A DNA stretch of 64,000 bases, taken from contig CANPHE010000013.1 in NCBI GenBank assembly GCA_947573795.1, positions 1-64,000 of the forward strand. The letters run 5' to 3'. A model generated the notes under the pieces. The model ran no database searches. It was not told the origin of the DNA and saw only the letters and a program-made list of their open reading frames with translations. Positions 9,947-19,981 of this stretch are shown in pieces. How positions within the stretch are numbered: position 1 is the first letter of the stretch; each line of letters starts with the position of its first letter. The position numbers were made by a program, and so were the translations under genes. The DNA is from an uncultured Alistipes sp. Its GTDB lineage: Bacteria; Bacteroidota; Bacteroidia; Bacteroidales; Rikenellaceae.

Positions 9947-10819
9947 ATGATAAAATCGATGACAGGCTTCGGAAAAGGCGAAGCCGTTCTACAGAACAAA
10001 AAAATCACGGTAGAAATCCGGTCGCTGAACTCCAAACAGATGGACCTCAGTTTGCGGCTCCCGGCCATCTACCGCCAGTCGGAGTATGAAATCCGCACGA
10101 TGATCGCCCGTTCGCTGCAACGCGGCAAGATCGAGGTGATCGTCGGTTACGAAACGCAAAGCGTGCAGACACCCGCACGAATCAACCGCGAACTGTTCCG
10201 CGAATACCTGCGTCAGATGACCGACACGCTCAACTTCTCGGGCATCGACGCCGACTACGACGCCATCCTTCCGGTAATCATGCGACTCCCGGAGGTGGTC
10301 TCGACCGAGGCGCAAACCATCTCCGACGAAGAGCACGCAGCCCTCTTGAAAGCCGTCGAAGCGGCCATCGCACAACTCGACGCTTTCCGCAAACAGGAGG
10401 GTGCCGCACTGATCGCCGACCTGTTGCGCCGGGTCGATCTGATCGAAGGTTACAAAAAAGAGGTCGAACCCTACGAGAAGGGGCGCACCGAGACCGTCCG
10501 GGCCCGTATCCTGGACCACTTCGCCCAACTCAAAGTCGATGCGGACAGCAACCGCCTCGAACAGGAGATGATTTTCTACCTCGAGAAACTCGACATCACC
10601 GAAGAAAAGGTCCGCCTGAAAAACCACTGCGACTACTTCCGCGCCGTGGCCTCCGAGGAGGAGGGCGTAGGCCGCAAACTGGGCTTCATCGCCCAGGAGA
10701 TGGGCCGCGAAATCAATACGATGGGTTCGAAGGCCAACGAAACGCACATCCAGATTCTCGTCGTGAAGATGAAGGACGAGCTGGAAAAGATCAAAGAACA
10801 GGTACTCAACATACTCTAA
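9947..10819 (+). CDS. YicC family protein
   Basis: MIKSMTGFGKGEA ... FIAQEMGREINTMGSKAN. Confidence 0.95.
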   Translation: MIKSMTGFGKGEAVLQNKKITVEIRSLNSKQMDLSLRLPAIYRQSEYEIRTMIARSLQRGKIEVIVGYETQSVQTPARINRELFREYLRQMTDTLNFSGIDADYDAILPVIMRLPEVVSTEAQTISDEEHAALLKAVEAAIAQLDAFRKQEGAALIADLLRRVDLIEGYKKEVEPYEKGRTETVRARILDHFAQLKVDADSNRLEQEMIFYLEKLDITEEKVRLKNHCDYFRAVASEEEGVGRKLGFIAQEMGREINTMGSKANETHIQILVVKMKDELEKIKEQVLNIL

Positions 10820-11382
10820 TGGGCAAAGTCGTTATTTTTTCGGCACCGAGCGGTTCGGGCAAGACCACCATCGTCCGGCAGATGCTCGAACGATTCGAAC
10901 AACTCGAATTTTCCGTCTCGGCCACGAGCCGGGCACCGCGCGGATGCGAACGCGACGGCGTGGACTACTATTTCCTCTCGCAGGAGGAGTTCATGCGCGC
11001 CGTGGCCGAAAAACGCTTCGTCGAGTGGGAGGAGGTCTACCGCGGCACCTGCTACGGCACGCTGCGCAGCGAAGTGGAGCGCATCTGGGCCAAGGGCCAT
11101 ACGATCGTCTTCGACGTGGACGTCATCGGCGGCATCAACCTCAAACGCATCTTCGGCGAGGAGGCCTGCTCGATCTTCGTCATGCCCCCCTCGGTCGAGG
11201 AGCTGCGCCGCCGTCTGGAAGGACGCGGCACCGACGCCCCGGAGGTGATCGACCGCCGCGTAGCGAAAGCCGAATTCGAGCTCACGAAAGCCCCCGAGTT
11301 CGACCGCATCGTCGTCAACGACCGGCTGGAAGACGCCCTGCGCGAAACCGCCGAACTGCTCGAAGCATTCATAGCACGATAG
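10819..11382 (+). CDS. gmk: Guanylate kinase
   Basis: MGKVVIFSAPSGSGKTTIVRQML...SATSRAPRGCERDGVDYYF. Confidence 0.97.
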   Translation: MGKVVIFSAPSGSGKTTIVRQMLERFEQLEFSVSATSRAPRGCERDGVDYYFLSQEEFMRAVAEKRFVEWEEVYRGTCYGTLRSEVERIWAKGHTIVFDVDVIGGINLKRIFGEEACSIFVMPPSVEELRRRLEGRGTDAPEVIDRRVAKAEFELTKAPEFDRIVVNDRLEDALRETAELLEAFIAR

Positions 11383-11386
11383 GACG

Positions 11387-12193
11387 ATGGAACGCGTCAT
11401 GCTCTATTTCGGGTCGTTCAACCCGGTGCACAAGGGACATATCGCCCTGGCCGAATACGTGCTGGAGAAGGGGCTGTGCGACCGGACGGTGCTGATCGTC
11501 TCGCCGCAAAGCCCTTACAAGCAGGCTGCCGGACTGGCCCCGGTCATCGATCGGTTCGAAATGGCCGAGATCGCATGCGCCGCCTCGAAATACCCCGACC
11601 GCATCCAGGCTTCGGCCGTCGAGACGCTGCTTCCGCAACCCTCCTACACGATCGACACGCTGCGTTTCCTGGAGGAGCAGTGCGGCGGAAAGATGCGCTT
11701 CTCGATCCTCATGGGAGCCGATCAGATCGAAGGACTCGACGGCTGGAAGGAGGCCGAACGCATCCTCGAATATCCGATTTATGTCTATCCCCGGCGCGGT
11801 GAAAAGGTCTCGCGCCACACCGACCGCATCATAGTGCTCGACGACGCCCCGTTGCAGGATTTCGCCGCGACCGACATCCGCGCCCGGATACCCTTCGGCG
11901 AAGATGTTTCGGCAATGGTCCACCCCAAGGTGCTGGCCTACATCCGCGACAAGGGCCTTTGGAGTGCGGAATCCGTGCTGCGCGACTTCGACGCACGCAT
12001 CGAGGAGCGCCCCGACGAAGCCGCCTACCTCGCCCGCGGAAAACATTACTATCGCCTCAACCGCTGGGGCGACGCCCTGAACGATTTCAACCGCGCGCTG
12101 AGTCTGAATCCCGATTCGGCCGAGGCGCAGCAATACGCCCGGATGGTCCGCGAAATCCTCGACTTCCGATACAAAGACATATACAATCCCTGA
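11387..12193 (+). CDS. nadD: Nicotinate-nucleotide adenylyltransferase with C-terminal TPR extension
   Basis: YFGSFNPVHKGHIALAEYVL nucleotidyltransferase motif; C-terminal AAYLARGKHYYRLNRWGDALNDFNRALSLNPDSAEA TPR. Confidence 0.9.
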   Translation: MERVMLYFGSFNPVHKGHIALAEYVLEKGLCDRTVLIVSPQSPYKQAAGLAPVIDRFEMAEIACAASKYPDRIQASAVETLLPQPSYTIDTLRFLEEQCGGKMRFSILMGADQIEGLDGWKEAERILEYPIYVYPRRGEKVSRHTDRIIVLDDAPLQDFAATDIRARIPFGEDVSAMVHPKVLAYIRDKGLWSAESVLRDFDARIEERPDEAAYLARGKHYYRLNRWGDALNDFNRALSLNPDSAEAQQYARMVREILDFRYKDIYNP

Positions 12194-13176
12194 TGGAAAA
12201 GCTCAAAATAGCCCTTTTGGCCGGCGGCGACTCCCCCGAGCGGGAGATCGCCCTCCAGAGCGCCGCACAGATCGAGGCGGCGCTCGACCGCACGAAATAC
12301 GACATCACGCTGATCGACCTGCACCACCGCGACTGGCACTACACGGCTCCCGACGGCCGGCAGTGGCAGATCGACAAGAACGATTTCTCGCTCACGGTGG
12401 ACGGCACTCGCACGGAGTTCGACTACGCGCTGATCCTCATCCACGGCACCCCGGGCGAGGACGGCAAGCTGCAAGGCTACCTCGACATGATGGGCGTTCC
12501 CTATTCGTCGTGCTCCATGACCTCGTCGGTCATCACCTTCGACAAGATCACCACCAAGCGCACGCTGGCCGGACGCGTCCGCCTGGCCCGCGAAATCTTC
12601 CTGCGGCGGGGCGATACGGCCGACCCCGAACAGATCGTCGACCGCCTCGGCCTGCCGCTCTTCGTCAAGCCCAACGCCAACGGCTCGTCGTTCGGCGTGA
12701 CGAAGGTCCACACCCGCGAGGAGTTGCCCGCAGCACTCGAAGCAGCCTTCGCCCAGGGCGACGAAGTACTGATCGAGGAGTGCATCTCGGGGCGCGAAAT
12801 GGGTTGCGGCGTGATGATCGCCGGGGGCAAAGAGTATCTGTTCCCCATCACGGAGATCGTTTCGAAGAAGGATTTCTTCGACTACGAAGCCAAATACACG
12901 GCCGGATTCTCCGACGAGATCACCCCGGCGGATATCACCCCCGAGGTACGCGCCGAGCTCAACCGCATGACGCTCGACGCCTACCGAACGTGCCGCTGCT
13001 CGGGCGTCGTACGCGTGGATTTCATCGTTACGCCCGAAGGCAAACCCTATTTCATCGAACTGAACTCCATTCCGGGCATGAGCGCGGGCAGCATCGTCCC
13101 CAAGCAGGTGCGCCAGATGGGCATGACGCTCGGGGAGATCTACGACATCATCATCGCCGATACCTGCCGAAAATGA
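12193..13176 (+). CDS. ddl: D-alanine--D-alanine ligase
   Basis: LLAGGDSPEREIALQSA...IELNSIPGMSAGSIVPKQVRQMG; ATGA overlap with nadD. Confidence 0.95.
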   Translation: MEKLKIALLAGGDSPEREIALQSAAQIEAALDRTKYDITLIDLHHRDWHYTAPDGRQWQIDKNDFSLTVDGTRTEFDYALILIHGTPGEDGKLQGYLDMMGVPYSSCSMTSSVITFDKITTKRTLAGRVRLAREIFLRRGDTADPEQIVDRLGLPLFVKPNANGSSFGVTKVHTREELPAALEAAFAQGDEVLIEECISGREMGCGVMIAGGKEYLFPITEIVSKKDFFDYEAKYTAGFSDEITPADITPEVRAELNRMTLDAYRTCRCSGVVRVDFIVTPEGKPYFIELNSIPGMSAGSIVPKQVRQMGMTLGEIYDIIIADTCRK

Positions 13177-13745
13177 TCGAAATAGACGATAAAATCGTAA
13201 GCGCCGACCTGCTGCGCGAATGTTTCGCCTGCGACCTCTCGCAGTGCAAGGGCATCTGCTGCGTCGAAGGCAATGCCGGAGCGCCGCTCGAAATCGAGGA
13301 GGGGGACATCCTCGAACAGGAGTACCCCAACTACAAGCCCTACATGACCGCCGCGGGCATCGAGGCCGTCGAGCGGCAGGGATTCCTGGTGGTGGACGAA
13401 GACGGCGACTACACCACACCGCTGGTGGACGACGCCGAATGCGCCTACGCCTACCAGGAGAACGGCGTCACGCTCTGCGCCATTGAGAAGGCCTGGACCG
13501 AAGGCAAGACTCCGTTTCGCAAACCCATCTCGTGCCACCTCTATCCGATCCGTCTGACCCGTTTTTCCAACGGCACGATCGGACTCAACTATCACCGCTG
13601 GTCGGTCTGCGCTCCGGCGCGCGCCTGCGGTCGCAAATTAGGCGTTCCGGTCTACCGGATGCTGCGCGAACCGATCATCCGCCGCTTCGGCGAGGATTTC
13701 TACGAAGCCTTGGAAGCCGCCGAAAAATACCTGAATCAAAAGTAA
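13173..13745 (+). CDS. DUF3109 family Cys-rich protein
   Basis: CFACDLSQCKGICCVEGNAGAPL...CAIEKAWTEGKTPFRKPISCHLYPIR. Confidence 0.88.
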   Translation: MIEIDDKIVSADLLRECFACDLSQCKGICCVEGNAGAPLEIEEGDILEQEYPNYKPYMTAAGIEAVERQGFLVVDEDGDYTTPLVDDAECAYAYQENGVTLCAIEKAWTEGKTPFRKPISCHLYPIRLTRFSNGTIGLNYHRWSVCAPARACGRKLGVPVYRMLREPIIRRFGEDFYEALEAAEKYLNQK

Positions 13746-13751
13746 ACGAAC

Positions 13752-14963
13752 ATGATAAGACACATCCTACCCATAGCGCTGCTCGCCGCATGCACGGCCG
13801 TGCTTCCCGCCTCAGCCCGTGCGCCGAAAGCTCCGAAACAGAGCAAGGCGCAACTCGAAAGGCAACGGGCCATAATGACCGACTCGCTGCGCATCATCAC
13901 GCTCCGACTGGCCTCGACCGTAGATTCGCTGCGCCATCGGCTCGAAATCGCCGAAGCGGCGCAGGAGGAGGCCGAATCCGTGCCCGTCACCATCACGATG
14001 GTCGATCCCCAGCAGGCGGCCACCGATTCGGTCGCATCGTTGCGCCAGCGGCTCCAGCGCAAGCAAATATCCTCGACGTTCGACACCAACGGCTTGACGG
14101 TCATTGATTCGCTCTCGTCGGGCAACGATGCGCTTTACGTTATTCTGTACAGTAACAACACCTGGAAATACGTGCGGAACCGCGAAGTGGCGAAAGACAG
14201 CACGATCTTCGAAAGATATTGGGACACCTCGACGCTCTTCCCGTATCGCGAACTGAACACGGCGGAAATTCCCCAGTCTGTAGTCATCGATCTGGTGGAC
14301 GAGACCTCGGGGTATCACTGTCCTTTCCAAGGTACGATCCATCCACGCGGTAAATACGGACCGCGCCGTCGCCGCCAGCACCAGGGCGTCGACCTGCCGC
14401 TCAAGATCGGCGACCCGATCTACGCCACCTTCAGCGGCCGCGTGCGCATCTCGCAATACAACAAGGGCGGTTACGGCAATCTGGTCATCATTCGCCACGA
14501 CAACGGACTGGAGACCTACTACGGCCACTTGTCGGAACGCATGGTCGAAGCAGGGCAATGGGTCGAAGCGGGACAGATCATCGGACTCGGCGGCTCGACG
14601 GGACGTTCGACGGGGCCCCACCTCCACTTCGAAACGCGTTACTACGGACAGTCGTTCGATCCCGAGCGATTGATCGACTTCAAGAACGGCCTGCTGTGCC
14701 GCGAAACGTTCCTGCTCAAAAAATCCTTCTTCAGCATCTATTCGAATGCCGGTCAGGACTTCGACGACGAGCTGGCCAACGAGGAGGAGGACAAGAAGGA
14801 AGCCGCCGAAAAGGCCGCCATGCGTTATCACCGCATCAGGTCGGGCGACACGCTGGGTGCCATCGCCCGCAAATACGGCACGACGGTCACCAACATCTGT
14901 CGTCTGAACGGCATCAAATCCACGACGATTCTGCGCATCGGACGCTCGCTGCGCGTACGGTAA
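13752..14963 (+). CDS. M23 family metallopeptidase with C-terminal LysM domain
   Basis: HQGVDLPLKIGDPIYA...STGRSTGPHLHFETR; C-terminal YHRIRSGDTLGAIARKYGTTVTNICRLNGI LysM. Confidence 0.93.
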   Translation: MIRHILPIALLAACTAVLPASARAPKAPKQSKAQLERQRAIMTDSLRIITLRLASTVDSLRHRLEIAEAAQEEAESVPVTITMVDPQQAATDSVASLRQRLQRKQISSTFDTNGLTVIDSLSSGNDALYVILYSNNTWKYVRNREVAKDSTIFERYWDTSTLFPYRELNTAEIPQSVVIDLVDETSGYHCPFQGTIHPRGKYGPRRRRQHQGVDLPLKIGDPIYATFSGRVRISQYNKGGYGNLVIIRHDNGLETYYGHLSERMVEAGQWVEAGQIIGLGGSTGRSTGPHLHFETRYYGQSFDPERLIDFKNGLLCRETFLLKKSFFSIYSNAGQDFDDELANEEEDKKEAAEKAAMRYHRIRSGDTLGAIARKYGTTVTNICRLNGIKSTTILRIGRSLRVR

Positions 14964-14983
14964 CGGTAACTCTGCCGAAATGC

Positions 14984-15010
14984 AAAAGCCCCTCTTTCGG
15001 AGGGGCTTTT
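14984..15010. terminator. Bidirectional intrinsic terminator
   Basis: AAAAGCCCCT ctttcgg AGGGGCTTTT between convergent genes. Confidence 0.85.
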
Positions 15011-15031
15011 CCGTTATCCGCACGCAGCGGC

Positions 15032-15814
15032 CTATCGTTTGGACTGGATCGCATCGACGGCATCGATCACGGCACCGCGGAATCCCTTACGTTCGAGTTC
15101 GGCCACGCCGACGATCGTCGTGCCGCCAGGCGAGCAGACGGCATCCTTCATCGCCCCGGGGTGCGTTCCGCTCTCCAACTGGAGTTTTCCCGTGCCGACG
15201 ATCATCTGGCTCGCCATCCGGTAGGCATCCGCCCGCGGAATACCGTGCTTGACGGCCGCATCGCCCAGCGCCTCGACGAACATCGCGACGAACGCCGGGC
15301 CGCATCCGCAGATCGTACCGGCAATACCCAGCAGCGGAGTATCCACCTCCATGACCAGGCCGACATGCTCCAGCAACCCGCGCACGGCCGTCCACTCCGC
15401 CTGCGAAAGGGAGTGGCGGCGTTCGCAGACGACGATGCCTTCACCGACCGCCACGGGCGTATTGGGCACCGTACTGAGGTGATGCGTTCCCGGTGCAAGC
15501 AGCGCCTCGTAACGCTCGAAAGTGTATCCGGCAACCACCGACACGACGATCTTGCCGAGCAGCCGTTCGCGCACAGGCGCCAGGACAGCTTCGACCTGGT
15601 GCGGTTTCACAGCCACGACCACCACATCGGCGAAATCCGCCACCGCGGCGGCATCCGCCAGCGGAACCATTCCTTCGGGTTCCGTATTGCGGCGCAGTTT
15701 CTCCCAATCGCGCGCGCAGGCCGCGATAGCACCCGGCTCCACAGCGCCCGTACGGACAAGCCCTCCGGCCAGTGCCCGGGCCATATTTCCGAATCCGATA
15801 AATCCAATTTTCAT
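15032..15814 (-). CDS. proC: Pyrroline-5-carboxylate reductase
   Basis: MKIGFIGFGNMARALAGGLV...ESGTHPGAMKDAVCSPGGTTIVGV. Confidence 0.95.
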   Translation of the reverse strand: MKIGFIGFGNMARALAGGLVRTGAVEPGAIAACARDWEKLRRNTEPEGMVPLADAAAVADFADVVVVAVKPHQVEAVLAPVRERLLGKIVVSVVAGYTFERYEALLAPGTHHLSTVPNTPVAVGEGIVVCERRHSLSQAEWTAVRGLLEHVGLVMEVDTPLLGIAGTICGCGPAFVAMFVEALGDAAVKHGIPRADAYRMASQMIVGTGKLQLESGTHPGAMKDAVCSPGGTTIVGVAELERKGFRGAVIDAVDAIQSKR

Positions 15815-15937
15815 ATTTCCGAATATTAGTAACTACATACAACTTGACACCCCGTCCGTTGTCGGCCCGCCGATGCGCTCAGGAAGGTCCTCCGCCAGCG
15901 TGGGCTATCCCGCGCACGGCCCAGCCGCCGAAGAATA

Positions 15938-16612
15938 CTACTTCTCGCTGTAATCGCGTTCGCCGAAGATGCGCGAGCCAACGCGCACCATCGTCGAACC
16001 GCACTCGACCGCCAGCGGATAATCGTCCGACATGCCCATCGAAAGGGTATCGAACTCCTCACCGAAGTAGGGCCGTAATTCCACGAAGCAGCGGTGCAGG
16101 GCCTCGAAATCGCGTCGTACGACGGTCTCGTCATCGGTGTTGGTCGCGATGCCCATCACCCCGCGTACCCGGATGTTCGGCATCGCAGCGAACGATTCGG
16201 CACGGGCGTACTCCAGCAACTCGTCTGCCACCCAGCCTGTTTTGGTCTGCTCCTGCGCCACGTGGATTTCGAGCAGGATATCGATCCTCCGGCCGCAACG
16301 CGCGGCTTCGCGCTGAATGGTCGTAGCGAGCCGCTCACTGTCCACCGACTGGATCAGCGCGACGAACGGTGCGATCGAACGCACCTTGTTGGTTTGCAGG
16401 TGGCCGATCATGTGCCAGGCGATATCGTGGGGCAACATCTCGTATTTGGCGCACAACTCCTGCGGGCGGCTCTCGCCGAAAATACGCTGTCCGGCCTCGT
16501 AGGCCTGACGGATCGCCTCGGCAGGGTGGGTTTTCGACACGGCGACCAGCGTCACGCCCTCGGGCAGCGAAGCGCGCACGTGCGACAATCGGGAAGCTAT
16601 GATATCCTCCAT
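15938..16612 (-). CDS. YggS family pyridoxal-phosphate-dependent protein
   Basis: VTLVAVSKTHPAEAIRQAYEAGQRIFGESRPQEL...WHMIGHLQTNKVR. Confidence 0.95.
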   Translation of the reverse strand: MEDIIASRLSHVRASLPEGVTLVAVSKTHPAEAIRQAYEAGQRIFGESRPQELCAKYEMLPHDIAWHMIGHLQTNKVRSIAPFVALIQSVDSERLATTIQREAARCGRRIDILLEIHVAQEQTKTGWVADELLEYARAESFAAMPNIRVRGVMGIATNTDDETVVRRDFEALHRCFVELRPYFGEEFDTLSMGMSDDYPLAVECGSTMVRVGSRIFGERDYSEK

Positions 16613-16662
16613 CTCAATTGTTTTTTGGGGAGCGTAAAATTACATAAATTCCGGCAAAAAAA

Positions 16663-16683
16663 GAACCCGGATAAACCGGGTTC
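16663..16683 (-). terminator. Intrinsic terminator of the downstream lipoprotein gene
   Basis: GAACCCGG ataaa CCGGGTTC followed on the minus strand by TTTTTTT. Confidence 0.8.
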
Positions 16684-16740
16684 GAAACAAATATTGGCAA
16701 CGTATATAGCTTTACACCTTAATTCGCTTAGAATGGTGTA

Positions 16741-17985
16741 TTATCGTGCCAGGACGATCGCGCGGTAGGGGAGTCCCTCACCCGGAAGCGCCCGCCACAC
16801 GTGCTGCTTCCGGTCGTAGGCCCGAATCCGGCGAATACCCTGCATATCCTCGGTCAACAGATAAATTTCCTGCCCTTCGCTGTCGAGGTCGACCGCAACG
16901 GACCATACGGCATCGTCCGACGTCGCGAAAGGCTCCTCGAAAGCCATCGAAGCGACATCGAACAGACGCAGTTCGCTCGCACCGCCGCCGGGCTTCGAGA
17001 TCGCATAACCGCCCGCAAGGTAATTCTTCGACACGCCCTCCTCGCGGCTGCGCACCGTCACGAAAGGGATCAGCGCCCCGGCCTCGATCGGTTCGCCGAC
17101 ACGCACCTGCCCCGAACCGGCGCAGAGCACGACAGGTACGAAACTCCCGTCGCCGCGGTCCGCGGCCAAGAGCAGGCATCCGTCCGAAGTCGCCGCGAAC
17201 GGAGTCGTCGCGAGCATTTCGGGGGTCACCCCCTCGGGCAACGTCCACCGAACGGGCTGCACCGGAGAGGTACGGGTCGCGTTGAGATGCTCCAACCAGA
17301 GCTGCCCGTCACGACTGGCCAGGTAACCCACCGACGACGCGATCGTCCCGACCGCGACATACTGCTGCGGGTCGGAATCGGCCCAATAGCCCATCGTCAG
17401 ATCGTAGAAAAAGCCCACACAGCCTTCGCCACGCGCCGCCAGGCCGTAGATGCGATTCGAACCGTAGTCGTTCACGGGACAATGCGCATCGATGCCATCG
17501 AGACACTTTACATAGACCCCGGCGCCCGATTCGGAATCGATCCGGTCGACGTACGTATCGTCGCCGGAGATATGGACACCGTACAACGCATATCGATCGG
17601 GGGCCTGTCCGTCCGAAACGCGGATCGTTCCCAACATCTGCATACGTCCCTCCCGGAACAGCAGAATTCCGACCGTCGAGGCGGGATAGCCGCCCGGCGC
17701 CAGGAACGTAATTTCAGTTTCGGTGCGTTCCCACTCGACGGCCCAGATGCCTTTGGCATATCCTTCGGGAAACAACTCGTCCTCCAGCGGATAGCGGATA
17801 TCGAACATAATACGGTCCTGCGGCTCGAATCCCGTGGCACGGACCGTCACGGGATCACCGGGTGCAAAAATCGCATCTTCAGCGATTTCGATATCCGTCA
17901 CGAAGATTTTCGAGGACTCATCGTCCGTCCGGCACGCCGCAAACAGAACCCCGAACAACAGCGTGCAAACGAGTCTTTTCAACAT
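16741..17985 (-). CDS. Lipoprotein of unknown function
   Basis: MLKRLVCTLLFGVLFAAC lipobox; long single ORF. Confidence 0.75.
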   Translation of the reverse strand: MLKRLVCTLLFGVLFAACRTDDESSKIFVTDIEIAEDAIFAPGDPVTVRATGFEPQDRIMFDIRYPLEDELFPEGYAKGIWAVEWERTETEITFLAPGGYPASTVGILLFREGRMQMLGTIRVSDGQAPDRYALYGVHISGDDTYVDRIDSESGAGVYVKCLDGIDAHCPVNDYGSNRIYGLAARGEGCVGFFYDLTMGYWADSDPQQYVAVGTIASSVGYLASRDGQLWLEHLNATRTSPVQPVRWTLPEGVTPEMLATTPFAATSDGCLLLAADRGDGSFVPVVLCAGSGQVRVGEPIEAGALIPFVTVRSREEGVSKNYLAGGYAISKPGGGASELRLFDVASMAFEEPFATSDDAVWSVAVDLDSEGQEIYLLTEDMQGIRRIRAYDRKQHVWRALPGEGLPYRAIVLAR

Positions 17986-18076
17986 AGCAACTTGTTTTAC
18001 AATTAGTTACCCGCCATTCGGGGGGGGGTATTTCCGGATTCCGGACCACCCGGAATCACTACAAATATACGGATTT

Positions 18077-18107
18077 TTTGCCATTTGCGATTTGTTTCGT
18101 ACATTTG
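18077..18107 (+). promoter_or_regulatory. Consensus Bacteroidota promoter of the C69 dipeptidase gene
   Basis: TTTG (18077-18080) - N19 - TACATTTG (18100-18107), ATG at 18128. Confidence 0.75.
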
Positions 18108-18127
18108 TTTCAAAACTCGAACGCACT

Positions 18128-19825
18128 ATGAAAAGACTTCTTACGATCCTCGCGGCGGTCGTGCTCGGCACGACGACACCCGCGCAGGCCTGCACGAACT
18201 TCATCGTCACGAAAGGCGCCTCGACCGACGGTTCGACGATGGTATCCTACGCCGCCGATTCGCACGCCCTCTACGGCGCCCTTTACCACACGCCCGGCGG
18301 GCGTCACAAGGCGGGCGAGATGCTTCCCGTCTACTGTTGGGACGAGGGTAATTTCCTGACCGAGATTCCGCAGGTTCCTTATACCTATTCGACCGTGGGC
18401 AACATGAACTGCCATTCGCTCATCATCGGCGAAACGACCTACGGAGGCCGTCACGAGCTGGAGGACCCGACCGGGCGCATCGACTACGGCTCGCTGATCT
18501 ACATCACCCTGCAACGCGCCAAGACCGCACGCGAAGCCATCCGCACGATCGTCGAACTGGCCGATACGTACGGCTATGCGTCGAGCGGCGAATCGTTCTC
18601 GATCGCCGATCCCGACGAAGCATGGATCATGGAGCTGATCGGCAAAGGCTTCCAGGACGACGGCAAGGGAGGCAACGCCCGCAAGGGCATCGTCTGGGTG
18701 GCACGCCGCATTCCCGACGGTTATGTCTGCGCCCACGCCAACCAGGCCCGCATCACGACCTTCCCGAAGAACGATCCCGAAAACTGCCTTTACGCTCCGG
18801 ACGTCGTAACGTTCGCCCGCGAAATGGGATACTACGAGGGATCCGACGACGATTTCAGCTTCTCGGATGCCTACGCACCGCTCGACTTCGGCGCCATGCG
18901 CGGCTGCGAAGCACGCGTCTGGGCCTTCTTCCGCACCGTAGCCGACGATATGGACCGTTATACGGACTACGCCCTGGGCCACAACGCCTCCAACCGGATG
19001 CCGCTGTGGGTCAAGCCCCGCACGAAGGTGTCGCCCAAGACCGTCTTCGACTGCATGCGCGATCATTACGAGGGTACCCCGATGGATATGACCAAAGACC
19101 TCGGAGCCGGAGGTAGCGCCTGCCCCTACCGCTGGCGCCCGATGGAGTTCGAGGTGGACGGCGTGACCTACGTCAACGAACGCGCGACGGCCACGCAGCA
19201 GACCGGATTCTGGTTCGTGGCACAGGCCCGTACGGACGTGCCGCGCGACATGGGCATTCTGTGGTTCGGCGTCGACGATGCCGCCACGTCGTGCCTCACG
19301 CCGATCTACTGCTCGACGACCGAAGTTCCCGCATGTTTCAGCGAGTCGAACGGTTCGATGCTCGACTATTCGCCCACGTCGGCGTTCTGGCTCTTCAACC
19401 GCGTGACGAACTTCGCCTACATGCGCTACGACATGATCTCGGCCGATATTCGCAAGGTCACGGATGCCTGGGAGAACAACCAGCTCTCCGTGCGCGTTCC
19501 GCTGGCCGATGCTAAGGCCGCCAAACTCCCCGCCAAAAAGCGCGCCCGCTACCTCACGGACTTCTCGACCGCTTCGGCACAGCAGCTTTTCGACCGCTGG
19601 TCGAAACTGGACCGCTACCTGCTCCTCAAATACATGGACGGCAACGTCAAGAGCGAGCATGCCGGCGTGCTGGAGTACCTCGACGGCAATCGGGGCCCGG
19701 CGCACTTCGTGGACAACGGCAACGGCAAGCAGATTCCGGATAAAATTCAATGGCCGGGCTACAACGAGAAATGGAAGCGCGCCGTGGCGAAAGACAACGG
19801 CGAGATACTGCGGGTTCGGGAGTAA
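18128..19825 (+). CDS. C69 family dipeptidase
   Basis: Signal peptide, then ACTNFIVTKGASTDGSTMVSYAADSH N-terminal-Cys hydrolase motif. Confidence 0.92.
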   Translation: MKRLLTILAAVVLGTTTPAQACTNFIVTKGASTDGSTMVSYAADSHALYGALYHTPGGRHKAGEMLPVYCWDEGNFLTEIPQVPYTYSTVGNMNCHSLIIGETTYGGRHELEDPTGRIDYGSLIYITLQRAKTAREAIRTIVELADTYGYASSGESFSIADPDEAWIMELIGKGFQDDGKGGNARKGIVWVARRIPDGYVCAHANQARITTFPKNDPENCLYAPDVVTFAREMGYYEGSDDDFSFSDAYAPLDFGAMRGCEARVWAFFRTVADDMDRYTDYALGHNASNRMPLWVKPRTKVSPKTVFDCMRDHYEGTPMDMTKDLGAGGSACPYRWRPMEFEVDGVTYVNERATATQQTGFWFVAQARTDVPRDMGILWFGVDDAATSCLTPIYCSTTEVPACFSESNGSMLDYSPTSAFWLFNRVTNFAYMRYDMISADIRKVTDAWENNQLSVRVPLADAKAAKLPAKKRARYLTDFSTASAQQLFDRWSKLDRYLLLKYMDGNVKSEHAGVLEYLDGNRGPAHFVDNGNGKQIPDKIQWPGYNEKWKRAVAKDNGEILRVRE

Positions 19826-19830
19826 GCGGC

Positions 19831-19936
19831 TCTTTGAGCCGTAGCCTGCGGAGGCCTATGCGAACGAAGAGAGCGAGCCTCCGCCCGGGGGAGGCTACGG
19901 CTCGCGCGATCCCGAGGATCGCTGTTTGCAGAAAAT
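19831..19936 (+). repeat. Dispersed intergenic hairpin repeat, family B copy 2
   Basis: Tail CGCGATCCCGAGGATCGCTGTTTGCAGAAAAT as in copy 1; different GC-rich stem; CTCTTTGAGCCGTAGC also seen near 37483. Confidence 0.65.
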
Positions 19937-19981
19937 GATAAAACTCCGGATGGAGAAAAACAACTTTTAACATTTCACCGA

